From positions 9,001,456 through 9,065,455 of the forward strand of contig CM055102.1 of the NCBI GenBank assembly GCA_029204225.1: a stretch of 64,000 nucleotides of DNA, in the 5' to 3' direction. This DNA comes from Diphasiastrum complanatum (lineage: Eukaryota; Streptophyta; Lycopodiopsida; Lycopodiales; Lycopodiaceae). Shown one piece after another: positions 31,725-45,312 of the stretch. The notes beneath the pieces are model-generated. The model was not told the origin of the DNA and did no database searches. It worked only from the letters and a program-made list of their open reading frames with translations. Position 1 is the first letter of the stretch, and each line of letters opens with the position of its first letter. A program made the translations under genes and the position numbers.

Positions 31725-33057
31725 GAAGTACAAAAAACAAGAAGAGAGCTAGGATGGCTCTTCACTACATTAAGATGAATGTCTCTAATGAGATATTGAG
31801 GGAGATTGGTGATTGTTCTACATCCAAGGAAGCTTGGGATTGTCTCAAGTCCATCTATGAGGCTAAGAACACCTCTAGGCTCCTCACTCTTAGAAATCAA
31901 ATCTTCCAAAGTAGTCAAAAGAGTGATGAGAGTGCATGTAATTATGTTTTGAGATTCAAGGATATTCATAGGGAGCTTGCCTGTATTGGTGACTCAATCA
32001 ATCAAAGTGAGCTAGTCCAAGTCATTCTCAATGGCTTGAGAGATGAATATGACAACCTTGTCCAATCCTATGCCATTAAGGAGGAGCTACCAAGTTTGGA
32101 GGCCCTTCAAAGTGTGCTTATTTCTGAAGAATCAAGACAAGAGTACAATTGTTATTGCAGGATGGTAATGAGAAAGCCAATTTCTCATTCAAGGGCAAAG
32201 AGAAGACCAATGGAAAGAAGAAGCATCCAAAGGAGGCCAAAGAAGAGGATGATGCATCAAGCTCAAAGGACAAGTCAAAGCAAAAATGCTTCTTTTGTGG
32301 AAGGAAGGGGCATTATGCATCTGAATGCTACAAGAGGCTAAGAGCACAAGTGGAGGAGGACAAACAAGGAAACCTTGCAAAGGAGGAGGAGGATGAAGTA
32401 GATGTATTCTTGATGGCATCTACATCCTCACCAACAAGCAATAGCAATTCAAGAGACAATTGGTGGATCGACAATGGGGCTAGCTCTCACATGTCTTGTG
32501 AAAAAGACTTTTTCTCAACCTTACACTCTTTCAATGCTGCTAAAAAGTTTGTCTTTACTGCAAATGATGAAGAGTGTAGGATAGATGGTGTTGGCACCAT
32601 CTTTTTGTGTCTAGAATCCTCAAAATGCATGGATCTAGAAAATGTCCTTTATGTACCATCAATCACCAAGAATATGCTTAGTGTTGGTTTACTCTTAGAA
32701 AGTGGTTTGGATGTCCACTTTAAACATGGTGTTTGTTTCATCTTGAAGAATGATGTTTGCATTGCAAAGGGATTTAAGCATGGAAGATTGTTTAAGTTGG
32801 AAGCTAGTGTTGCTTTTGAAAGAATGAGCTTGGCAAATGAGGAGATCACTCAAAAGGAGATCTTGGCAAAGTGTGATCTTGCTTGCATTGAGGAGGAGCA
32901 TCAAAAGGAGGAAGATATTGAGGATCAGCCTCAAAGCATGAGAGTTCCAAGGGAGTCCTCAATGACAATGTCCGAGTCATCAAATTGCATGCAAATTGTC
33001 CATTCAAGTGTGCATCTTACAAGGGTGGTGAGCATTGGAGAGTCTACTATTTTTTAA
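31725..33057 (+). mobile_element. copia gag-protease fragment, frameshifted
   Basis: Gag (UBN2) runs from KKRARMALHYIKMNVSN through LQSVLISEESR, then shifts frame at about 32140-32150. The next frame has the zinc knuckle CFFCGRKGHYASEC and the protease WWIDNGASSHM. The active-site DSG is DNG here, so the protease is probably inactive. The frame ends with an acidic tail (33057) unrelated to the expected pre-integrase domain. The gag N-terminus, before 31725, is missing. Confidence 0.9.
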
Positions 33058-33124
33058 TACTTTTTGGAAAGTATTAGTAGACATGAGGTGACTTGTTTCT
33101 TACCTTTAAGATTCATGGTGTTTA

Positions 33125-33766
33125 TTACTTTGTATGACAAGACAATGAACTCATCCTAGATTTTGCATGGAGCATCCTACACTCTTCAGCCACTAATACA
33201 CTGTGAAGTTTTTCTATAGTTGGCAAAGTGTCTTGGATGGCAAAACTTTGGACCAAATTTGCAAAGTCATCTCCTAGACCATTAAGGACAATTTGTACAA
33301 GCTCTCCATCATGAATCTTCTCTCCAATGGAAGCCAACTCCCTATTTAGAGACTTGATTCTGAGTACATAATCATGTGCACTCTCCTCACTTCTCCTCAT
33401 GCTTTGCAAAATTTGATTTCTAAGCATAAGAACTCTAGAAGTGTTGCTAGACTCATAGATTGATTTTAAAGACTCCCAAGCCTCTTTAGCATTAGTACAA
33501 GCTGATACTTCTCTCAACAAATCATTGCTCACATTCATCTTCACACAATGAAGTGCAAGCCTAGATCTCTTCTTGTATCTAGCTAACTCCTGTGCACCTA
33601 GAGGTTCATCTTCATCTTCAATCAAGAACTCATAAAGCTCTTGGAGCACCAAGAGTGACTCCATCCTAACCTTCCAAATAGCATAATTTGTAGAATTCAA
33701 CCTCTCACTAGTTTCTAGAAGGTATGCTCCAGCAGATCCCATCTTACTAGTGACTTCTACAAACAA
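33125..33766 (-). mobile_element. copia gag, minus strand
   Basis: A 213-codon frame from MFVEVTSKMGSAGAYLLE to VLVAEECRML covers the whole N-terminal UBN2 gag (NYAIWKVRMESLL, LALHCVKMNVSND, then NAKEAWESLKSIYES). It has no internal stop. It is homologous to, but opposed to, the gag at 31725-32150. Its LTR and PBS lie upstream at 34536-35248. Zinc knuckle and pol are absent. Confidence 0.92.
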
Positions 33767-34547
33767 GAAATAGATTTGATTGACTTGAAACTCACAAAGG
33801 TCTCACACTTGCAGTGTTTCACTCAAATTTGATTTCTAATCCAACAAATGGACTTATAATCACAGTTCTATCACTCCCTCACAAAGCTGGAATGAAGATA
33901 AGATGAAGTAAAAACTACTTTCAAACAAATCTTGCCAAGAAATGGATTTGATTGTCTCTAGAAACTCACTAAGGTCTCTCTCTTGTAGTTTTTCACTCAA
34001 ATTAGATTTATAATCCAACAAATGGACTTATAATCTCAGTTCTAGCACTCCCTCACAAAGTTGGAATGAAGATAAGATGATGTGAAATCTACTTACAATC
34101 AAATCTTGCCAATTTTGGCTATTTTTGGACAAAAAAATGACTTAATCTCTTTCTTCCTTCTTGGTGTACTTTCAAGACCTGTTTTTAACCTTAATAGGAC
34201 TTGAACTCAGCCTAGATTAATTAGATTCCATGAAACAAATTCAAATCTAATCAATGGCAAATGATCTTGGTAGATTATCCTAGGATCTCCACCAAAAATT
34301 ACACCAATAGCTCACAAATTTAATATTTTTGGATCAAATGAATACCATGCATTAAATGTAGGTTCAGAGGTTCCCACACATGTGGACAGTACGGATTTGG
34401 ACCCCTACCAAGTTTGGGATCAAATCTCCTCACCAAAATCAAGATTCTAGCTTGCCCTCTCAATACTAGTTTTTAGCACCAAAACTTGCTAAAAATGGAT
34501 TTGCATTAGATCAATGGCTTATGCTCTTGTACTTGGCTCTGATACCA

Positions 34548-35248
34548 TGTGAAAGTACTGTACTTTAGGACCATAAATGGATCTACAAAAGATCCACAAG
34601 AGTGATTGGATGCTTGCTTAACAATCTATCAAAAAACTAGACACAAAAAAGTTGATCTAGATTGGCAATTTGACAAACAACAAGCATTAACAATCAAAAG
34701 AATTGATAAACATTGAAATCCGAGCCCACAAGTGTGTACTACAGGCTGTAGTACGGCCTTCAACCTGAGAAACAAGTAGAAATTGATTTGGTTGCATTTG
34801 GATCACAAAAACTCAATGTACATAGTGAACTAGCTTGAGATTGCCAATGAGCTCCAAAAATTTTCTATCTTCTCACTATGGAGAGAGGGAATACATAGCA
34901 AATTCGACTTCCTTCTTGAAGTTAGGTGGATTTCCAGCATGTAATAAGGAAGTTAACTCACTCTCCTTGACCTAAAATGAAACCCTAGTCTATTTCCTAG
35001 AGTTATGCTTGGTAGGTAGCTAGTTGGTCAAATTTTCACCTTAAACTTAGGTGTAGGTCCTATAAAGTAGGGATGACCACCAAATAGACATGACCAACTC
35101 TCTTGACTTGACCTAACCTACATTAGGATGGGTTTCCCATGTGGCATCATGGCCTCACATGTGTGGGACCCACTTGTGTATACAATTTACACTATTCTAC
35201 ATGGTTTTTGATCAAGCTAGATTTGCCAATTTTTGGCAATTCTTCACA
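34548..35248 (-). mobile_element. copia LTR (family B), 701 bp, with PBS
   Basis: The PBS (TGGTATCAGAGCC on the minus strand) is at 34535-34547. The LTR end reads TGTGAAAGTACTG on the plus strand, and its far end ATTCTTCACA at 35248. The latter matches the start of the plus-strand LTR at 51216. It drives the gag at 33125-33766. The leader 33767-34534 contains a diverged ~185-bp tandem duplication (about 33770-33955 and 33956-34125). Confidence 0.82.
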
Positions 35249-35265
35249 GTATGGCATGGATTTGC

Positions 35266-37346
<2,081 letters not shown>

Positions 37347-37950
37347 ATTAAACGAAACACCCTCCTTAGATACTAATGATTTCCAATACGACAATGATGA
37401 GCTCATGATAGTGCAACATCCTTACTAGATTATTTTATTTCAAGAAACGTATTCGATTTCGTCATGCAGGTATTAAACATGATTCGTTATAAGTACCTAA
37501 CAAGAGGTTACATTCTCCTCAAGTGCCATAGAACCATTCCATACTAGTTCTTTACTTGAAACCCTAAAATGTATCATCTCTGTGGTTATCATTATGGTCA
37601 AAGATATAACTAACACTTTCAATGTTTCATAGAACCTCTTTATGTTATGGCCAAAAAAAACCTTATGAATTGATAATTTCCATAAGCAAGTAAGTTTCAC
37701 ATGCCCATCAGCAGTACCATAACATGATTACGAGGCAAACCAAGGATTTTTTGGGTGGCCTTCTGCAATTTAGCATAAGCTATGTTTGAGTAGAATGTAG
37801 ATCAACTAGAAAGCATCAAAAACCATTATGCATGTGGTCCTCATATTTATCAAAAACAGCAAGCAAACAGCTGGTCCATCTCGCTTAGATGGGTGGCCAT
37901 ATGTCCACTTGGCAGGGCACCAAAAACTACACATGATTCAATGCATGAAG

Positions 37951-38487
37951 TGTGAAAGATTCAACTAGTTTATTCATATTTGCTACATTTCTATATTTGG
38001 CAAATTGAGGCCAATTTCATATTAGACTTAGAGTTTGATTTTTCAAAGTTATATTAGCGTAAATTGCATTTGAATAAACATTGTTGGAAAGTGTGGGAAA
38101 GTTAGAAGTCGAGTTTGAATAGATTCAAATATAAATGTTGGGTACATTGAATCTAGACCCAAAAATAGTAGGGTTTACATTTTGGAGGGAAAGCCAAGTG
38201 GCCAAATAGGGTTTGGACCTGTTATAAAAAGATGTAACTCATGAAGAGACAACCTCATTTCATGCTTATACATGGTTCTCTTGGGTTCTACTATACATTG
38301 GTGCACTATACTTGTGATTGCTTGCAACTCTATGTGTAGAATGATCTATATTTGTTATTTTTGGATCCACATGTGTGAATTACAGTAGCTTGCTGATTTT
38401 TTATGGATAGAAATAGTATTTTATGTTTTGATTCATGTTTGATCAAGTTCTATTAGAGTTTGCATTCTATTTTGTGTGTAGATACTG
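37951..38487 (+). mobile_element. copia LTR (family D), 3'-truncated
   Basis: It starts TGTGAAAGATTCAACTAG, as does the LTR at 925-1534 (minus), and follows it until about 38487. Then it jumps straight into pol. The leader, PBS, gag and protease are missing. 37347-37950 shows no gene. Confidence 0.82.
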
Positions 38488-38499
38488 ATTTTTCTACAT

Positions 38500-39640
38500 T
38501 GGCAAGGTAAAAGGCAAGGGAAGTTGTTCAAACTAGATGTGGGTGTTATTTCTAACCAAGTTGGATGTGTTGCAAGAGAGAAAGTACCTATTCAAGAGCT
38601 TTGGCATAAATGGATGGGACACCTCAACTTCAAGTCATTGGAGGTAATGGCTAGAAAGAAGATTGTGATAGGCCTTCCAAGTTCCTTAAGTGGCATCAAT
38701 CATGTTTGTGAGTCTTGTGCTTTGTCGAAGTCACATAGACTACTTTATACTGGATCTACATCTAGATCTACAAAGCCTTTTCAACTTGTACATTCGGATA
38801 TTCATGGATTTACTACAATTAGCAATAGTAGAGCTGAGATGTATGTAACTTTCATCGATGATTTTAGTAAATTTTGTTCAATCGATCTACTAAAGAGAAA
38901 AGATAAAGTGTATGATGTCTTTATTAAGTTCAAGAATGCAAGGGAGAACCAATTTTCCATAAGGATCAAGTGCTTAAGAAGTGAAAATGGTGGTGAGTAC
39001 ATATCTACCAAGTTCAAGGCCTTTTGTGATGAGCATGGGATCAAGAGGGAGTATACAACATCAAGGACCCTGCAACAAAATGGAGTGGCTAAAAGGAAGA
39101 ACAACACTTTATGTGAAAGTGCTAAAGCCATGAGGTTAAGTGCTAATCTTGAAAAACCATTTTGGCATCAAGCTTTGTTGTGTGCCAATTTTTTGTGCAA
39201 TAGGTGGGCGAGTGCTATTTTGGATGGAAGGACACCTTTTGAGATGCTATTCAAGAGGAGGCCGAGTGCCAACTTTCTAAGAACTTTTGGATGCACATGC
39301 TATGCCAACATTACTCTTTACTAACAAAATGATTGTTGGTAGAGATTTCATTTTTGATGAGGAGAACATTTTAAAAGTGTCTTTAAGCATGATTGATGAT
39401 GATGTGGATGGATCTAACATTCTTGATGTTGATGTAAAGGATCCTACTTTAGATGGTGATGATGATGGACCTTCATCAAATATGACTAGTTTTAGCATGG
39501 ACTTTGATAACACTCCAAGTGATGTCCTATGCTTCATGAACAAGTCCTTTCCCAATGCTTTGGTGAAGATATCAACTACACATTCCCTTGAGGACACATG
39601 TTGAAGCTCCACCTCCTTTGCAATGACCTCAACTTGCCAA
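38500..39640 (+). mobile_element. copia pre-integrase and integrase fragment
   Basis: It has the GAG_pre-integrase region (LWHKWMGHLN, then CESCALSKSH) and the integrase core: HSDIHG (first Asp), SENGGEY (second position, Asp replaced by Glu in the family's RSDNGGE), then QQNGVAKRKN (the catalytic Glu of NGVAE is replaced by Lys). The frame breaks at about 39290-39320 and continues as a linker (VGRDFIFDEENI, then DVDVKDPTLDGDDDG). The residue changes make it inactive. Confidence 0.9.
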
Positions 39641-39897
39641 ATATAAAAATGTAGCAAATATGACTTGATGAAGGTCCATCATGACTAGTTATATTTAGCA
39701 AGTTGAGGTCAATTTCATATTAGACTTAGAGTGTGGATTTTCAAAGTTATATTAGTCTAAATTGCATTTGAATAAACACTTTTGAAAAGTGTGGGAAAAT
39801 TAGAACTCGAGTTTGAGTAGATTCAAATTTAAATGTTGGGTACATTGAATCTAGACCCAAAAATAATAGGGTTTACATTTTGGAGGGAAAGCCATGA
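39622..39897 (+). mobile_element. truncated copia LTR with a short inverted piece
   Basis: 39690-39897 is the start of a family D LTR. 39622-39662 is the same sequence in reverse (CCTCAACTTGCCAAATATA), so the two form a foldback. The LTR breaks off at GGGAAAGCCA. 39898-40540 has only short repeats, including three copies of an AACTTAAGTTC block (40095-40140). Confidence 0.7.
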
Positions 39898-40539
39898 TTC
39901 TTTCTCTTTGGATCATAGAAAACCAAAAGATATACTTTTTAGCACATAACTGCTTTTAAAGAGTTACAAAAAAAATGTTTATAAAACACTGTTTAAGTAA
40001 TTTTGGGATAATCCCAAGTCCCATTCTTTTCTTTTATGAGGTCCTATGTTCAAAATTAAGTTCAATCACACAAACTTGACAAAGACCTATACTCAAACTT
40101 AAGTTCGAGCACATGCTCCTTTGTTCGAACTTAAGTTCAAGCACACAAGCATGTACTAGAGAGGATAGAGAGAAAAATTAATTTGTTCCAAAATCAATAA
40201 ATTCTCCCAATATTACTAAAACAATGTTATAAGAAGTATTCGGAATGTACTAAATAACTTGCTTTATAGAGATTCAATTGGTACCATACCTTTTCTTTGA
40301 GATGGATAGTGTTTGGTTCAGATGTGAGCCAAACCATAAATAGAAGAGGTCGGAGCAGTAAGATGATGCTACATTATAAGATATTGACAGTTTAGTATCG
40401 TGAGACTGAAGGTACGCGAAGTCGATTAAGAGTATCATTATACTTTGAAATTAGAAACTACAAGCCTTGAGCCATAACATAATCATCCATCGTTAGATAG
40501 AAAAGGATACTTATATAGAAAGTATAAAAAAGGACAGCT

Positions 40540-41010
40540 TATGTTTGTTGTCCATCGTGGACAGTAAGCCATTGACTGTTATAAACTATTAGAGCACAAA
40601 AAGTAGATGCTCCTATTGTCCATCACTGTGGACAATAGAATGTTTTATGTAAAGCAAAAGAAGCATAAGTAGGTTAAAAAAGTTTTATGTTGTCCATCGC
40701 ACCAAACCAATCATTATCAATCAATTTCATTATGAGAAAGATCCAACTGTCCATCATTGGGGACATCCGCCATCCTCTATGTTTAAAAGAAGCCAACTGA
40801 TAGTATATGGAGGAGCCACTCCATTGTTGTCTATCAAAGCTTGAAAGAGCTTATTTAAAGTTGACAAGGTAGCAAATAGACCATCGCTGCCACCTGACTC
40901 TTTGGGACCTTATGAAGGGTTGTGAAAAAAAGAATGAATGTCCATTGCTGCCTAGTGAGGCAGGATGGATGTGTTTCCACAGCCTAAAATGTGCTAGAGT
41001 TGTCCATCAC
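40540..41010 (+). repeat. array of recurring TGTCCATC motifs
   Basis: TGTCCATC or close variants (GACCATC, TGTCTATC, TGTCCATTG) recur about eight times, every 50-100 bp. Two are palindromic, for example TTGTCCATCACTGTGGACAA at about 40615. No unit is strictly conserved. I cannot assign it to an element. 41011-41530 shows no gene. Confidence 0.55.
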
Positions 41011-41529
41011 TGAACTTCCATACTTCAAAGCATAAAAAACTCATTCATACTTTTGTGTGATGAGCAAGCATTATCAATAGCTAAGGGCTATCAAAGAAAT
41101 ATTATCAAGAGAATAGAGCATTGAGATAACAATGTAAAAAAAGAAAGATGCTTATTGTAAGATAGTACCTTGTTGATACGTGAACTAGTAGGGCACACTT
41201 TCAGCATGTAATAGAAAAATTAACTCTTCACGGTGTTGTAAAGAAAAAGCCTCGAAACTGCATGATCTTATAGTGTCATGTTGAGTGGTTTCCTGGAAGG
41301 TATGAGTGAGAGAGAGAAAATTAATCTCCCTCTAATTTAGAATTTAAAATCTAAAAAGTCTTATAAAGTGTTTTTGAATTTTAAGTGGGAAAACCACTTA
41401 GTTAAGAACAAAACTTTTTCTCAAGCAAGTGTAGAATGTTAAAAGGACCTTGTATACTTGGAAAAGCAGTACGTTTGTTGTTGTCCACTAGTTTGGTAGC
41501 GAAGCAGGGTAAACCTGACCAAAGGAGCA

Positions 41530-41653
<124 letters not shown>

Positions 41654-41867
41654 ACACTGGGAACACGAGCGTTGGCTAGCAAGAGAGAGAGAGAGACGAA
41701 AACAGAGGGAATGTTGGCTAGGCCAACATGACCTAGCCAGCGAGAGAGTGAGAGAGAGACATATGAAGTTGAATTGACCGCAAGGCAATTGCAAACGAAG
41801 GAGTGTTTTGGCCAACAAGAGAGAGATCGGGGGCGAGGGGGGAGACTCTAGGGACACATGGGCACTG

Positions 41868-41982
<115 letters not shown>

Positions 41983-42054
41983 AAGACACATAGCTCCTCT
42001 TGCCAAAGCAAGACCAAACTTTTATTCATAACCCAACAAGATAAAACATAGTTG

Positions 42055-42640
42055 AAAGCATATAGTACTTCAAAGAAAAGCAGCGTAAAGCGAAATAGAT
42101 TTTAAGACATCCAACTTGTACCTGCCACCATCCCACCACACAAAACCACACAAGTTAGCACAATGAGGAAGACAGGTGTCAACACTGAATGTCAGTTGTT
42201 ATCCATGTCCAAAATAAGTTTAGTAGCTTAACAACTTAAAATATTTGATGAAAAAATGTAGTCCAGTCTTCCTTATATAAAACGTGATAAATAATGATAG
42301 GCTTTCCCAAATTATTACCGTATCAGGGCGTTCTGTCATTCTGATCAGTTTTATGGTACTGGTCCGTATCAATTTATAAAGTTAAAGCAAAGACTCCACG
42401 ACACAGGTGATGTGGGATCCAGGTACCATACTAGGTGCTGTACCACGACACACGTGCTGTGGTACGACTTTTTATTTTTTAAATGATGTAAAAATAATTA
42501 AAAAAAAAAAAATAGGTGTCGTGGGTGTCGTGGAATTGAAGTTCCATGGCACCTGTATAGCATGGATTAGTACTCATATATGGGGCAAATCCATGCCATA
42601 CCAATACCTGAACCCATAATAGGTAAAGTACTATTTTTGA
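42055..42640 (+). repeat. third copy of the inverted-repeat family
   Basis: 42060-42300 matches 36530-36760 (GTAAAGCGAA, CCACCATC, GTTGTTATCCATGTC), and 42540-42610 matches GGGCAAATCCATGCCATAC at about 37000. A single arm, without its inverted partner. An inner stretch (42400-42560) has short repeats of GGTGTCGTGG and GTACCACGAC. Confidence 0.75.
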
Positions 42641-42870
42641 GCATATCCATGATATCCAAGAGTACGCCAACTACCACCCTGGTTCATTAATTTGAAATAT
42701 TGATCATGTCTTAAGAACTGACCACAATATTTGTGTTCATTTATATTTAGCCAAGTATCTTACCTTTAACATTTGAAATTGGATCATGGCAAATGGCTAA
42801 AAGCATGGTATGGTGGTACAAAAAAAGAACCCATTTTTCATTGTATTGTTTGGTAGTACATTTCACTTTT

Positions 42871-43209
42871 TGGGAATTTTATTACTCATAATTGCTTTGA
42901 GTCCACATTAAAAATGACATAACATTTTAGTGGTAAGTCCAATTTCAGCGAAGTTTGGTACATTGGAAAGCGCTTTCCAATGATATGCTACATGAGATAC
43001 TTTCGAGCTACGGTTAAAAAGTTATGGCAAGTCAAAAGTATGGGGATTTTATTAATCATAATTTTTTGAGTCCACATTAAAAATGACCTAGCTTTTTAGT
43101 GGTAAGTCCAATTTCGGTGGAGTTTGGTGCACTTGACAAGCGCTTTCCAATGATATGTTACATGACATACTTCCAAGATATAGCTAAAAAGCTATTGCAA
43201 GTCAAAGGT
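42871..43209 (+). repeat. 170-bp tandem duplication
   Basis: Units 42871-43040 and 43041-43209 share most bases (CATAATT, TGAGTCCACATTAAAAATGAC, TTTTAGTGGTAAGTCCAATTTC, GCGCTTTCCAATGATATG). The first has the perfect palindrome GGAAAGCGCTTTCC. Origin unknown. Confidence 0.88.
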
Positions 43210-44820
43210 ATTAGCTGAAAATAGTGTATAATAATACAAAAGTGCATTTCTATCCAAAAATGTAGTGTCCTTGAAAGTACACGTTGTACTACCAAACCAT
43301 GCTTTTAGCCAAATCCATGTCATTCCAATCCCTACAAGTGCGGCAATTCCTTGCACAATTCCATGTGCCTTAATGGTGCTTAGGTCATTAATACTTGTAT
43401 TATAGGTTATATCCTCTACATACGTGAAGAATTGCAAAAGCGTTATAAGCAAAGCCATGTTTTTCGAGGTATACGTTCTTACAAGCAATCGAAACTTGAA
43501 CTAGCAATCTACTTCTTCCTGGTAATGAGTTTTCATACTTTTTATTTCACCATCAACGTCTTTATATGCTATTTCTTAAATACACCAGAAAGAGTACTGC
43601 AACACTAATTTGAATAGATGTCATAAAAGAATCCTGTGAGGAAGCCATAGTTGTTTACGGGAGACGTTTTTTTTGAAGAGTGGTATAAAGCGATTTTTTG
43701 TCTAGTTATTACCATTGATTCACACCGGTGATAGTGTCAAATCTAGTGCTATCTAGCATTTAAAAATCAGACCATTATTTATTATGAGTAAGGAGAGCTT
43801 ACACTGACAAGTATGCTATCTTTTAGTCTATTCAAGAGGAAGCTTGCCAAGTATATACCTATGTGATAGTGCACCTCAAATCCAACGAGCGAATCGATGA
43901 GTGATTCTATAGTCTTAGTAACTATTGAGAATGAAGAGACACAACATTGTTCATATATATTTTTAAGTATGACAAAGTAAAAGCAAGAGATGAGCAAGGG
44001 TATGCTTATGTTGCAGTAGATCATTGTCTACCAGTGATGATGCACCTACATTGATCAAGGAGACAATCAGCATAATGTGTTGCAATGTCTTCATCATTGT
44101 CTAGATAATGATAGAGGTGAGAGAATTGATTACCATGTAGGACAATAGTGTATGCAATCAAACTATCAGTGAGAGACATGCCCATCATTGTTCTAGTGAG
44201 GGCAAGTATTGTTTTAGAAGCCATGAAAGCTATTTTTATCATAGCTTATGTCCGCAGACAACAGATATATCCAAGCGCTATTAGCGCACCACCATCAAGT
44301 GTAGCATTTGCTAAAAAATGTAATTCATACCACATGAAACCAACCATTATGTGCACATAGATATATCTTTTATAAATAGTAGTAGAAGCACGATTGAAAG
44401 CCAATGTGTTTATGCCATAAGAGTGTGCAATGCTTCATTCTCAAAGACCTACCAAAGTTGTTGGTGGATCATGATCCAGCGCCCACCCTTTATCATTTGA
44501 TGAGTATGAAAACCCAAAACAAGCCATGAAGGTATCAACCAAAATTGGAAACAAGAGTGTATCATACCGTAATGTTGTCAAAAATTAGATATGCAACATC
44601 AAGCATTCACCATAAGCAATTACCACAAGAAGGCAGAAGAAGAACACGCACTATCACTCTATCACACTAATTCATATAGAATGTAAAATGTACAACTAAA
44701 CCTCGAACTCTGATAGAGAGAGAAAACCTATGAGTAGACTAATAGGCTAGCCTACGGCTAATGACAGCTGGTCACAACTGTCAACATCAATGTACATCGT
44801 AAACAGTAACAATGAAGTTT
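43210..44820. other. no supported gene
   Basis: Several short minus-strand frames (43192-43488, 43782-44024, 44021-44242) encode hydrophobic runs, but I recognise no family in them and see no splice pattern joining them. Part of 44400-44820 must be the 3' end or LTR of the copia element whose RNase H starts at 44822. Confidence 0.4.
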
Positions 44821-44821
44821 A

Positions 44822-45312
44822 TCATTGATTTCTAACACTCTCTCTCAGTGATAAATTACATTCTTCTATTCCTAATAGAGTACGAAATCTCTCAAATTTA
44901 CATCTACCTAATGACTTAGTAAAGATATCTGCCATTTGATCTTCAGATTTACAAAAAACAAGATCAATGACTCCATCAAGAATTTTCTCTCGAACAAAAT
45001 GGTAGTGTATTTCGATGTGCTTGGTTCGAGCATGTAAAACTGGATTTTTGGCAAGGTTAATGCAACTTTGATTATCGCAAGATATAGTAGTCGCATCCAT
45101 CTGTGGTTGACCTAAATCGACAAGCAATCTTCATAACCATACCGCTTTTTGTGTAGCATTGCTGAGTGCTTGATATTCAGCTTCCGTCGATGATAAGGCT
45201 ACTGTAGATTGCTTTTTGCTGCTCCATGAAATTGCAGTTGTACCATAACTGAATGTATGACCACTGATAGATCTTTTGTCATCAATGTTACCTGCCCAAT
45301 CGGTGTAGTGCT
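44822..45312 (-). mobile_element. copia RNase H C-terminal fragment
   Basis: Minus-strand frames give YTDWAGNIDDKRSISGHTF, ISWSSKKQSTVALSSTEAEY, then DNQSCINLAKNPVLHARTKH, then DQMADIFTKSLGR. This is the full order of the copia RNase H. One frameshift at about 45128. Upstream (higher coordinates) it is cut by gypsy sequence at about 45303-45312. It may be the tail of the copia pol at 48918-51215, of which about 90 codons between LYRQLV and YTD are then missing. Confidence 0.88.

Noticed and set aside
31680-33060. Overlapping frames as two separate genes
   Set aside because: They are one copia gag-protease split by a frameshift at about 32145.
43192-44242. Hydrophobic minus-strand frames as a membrane protein gene
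   Set aside because: I could not match any transporter or other family, and the frames do not join through plausible splice sites.
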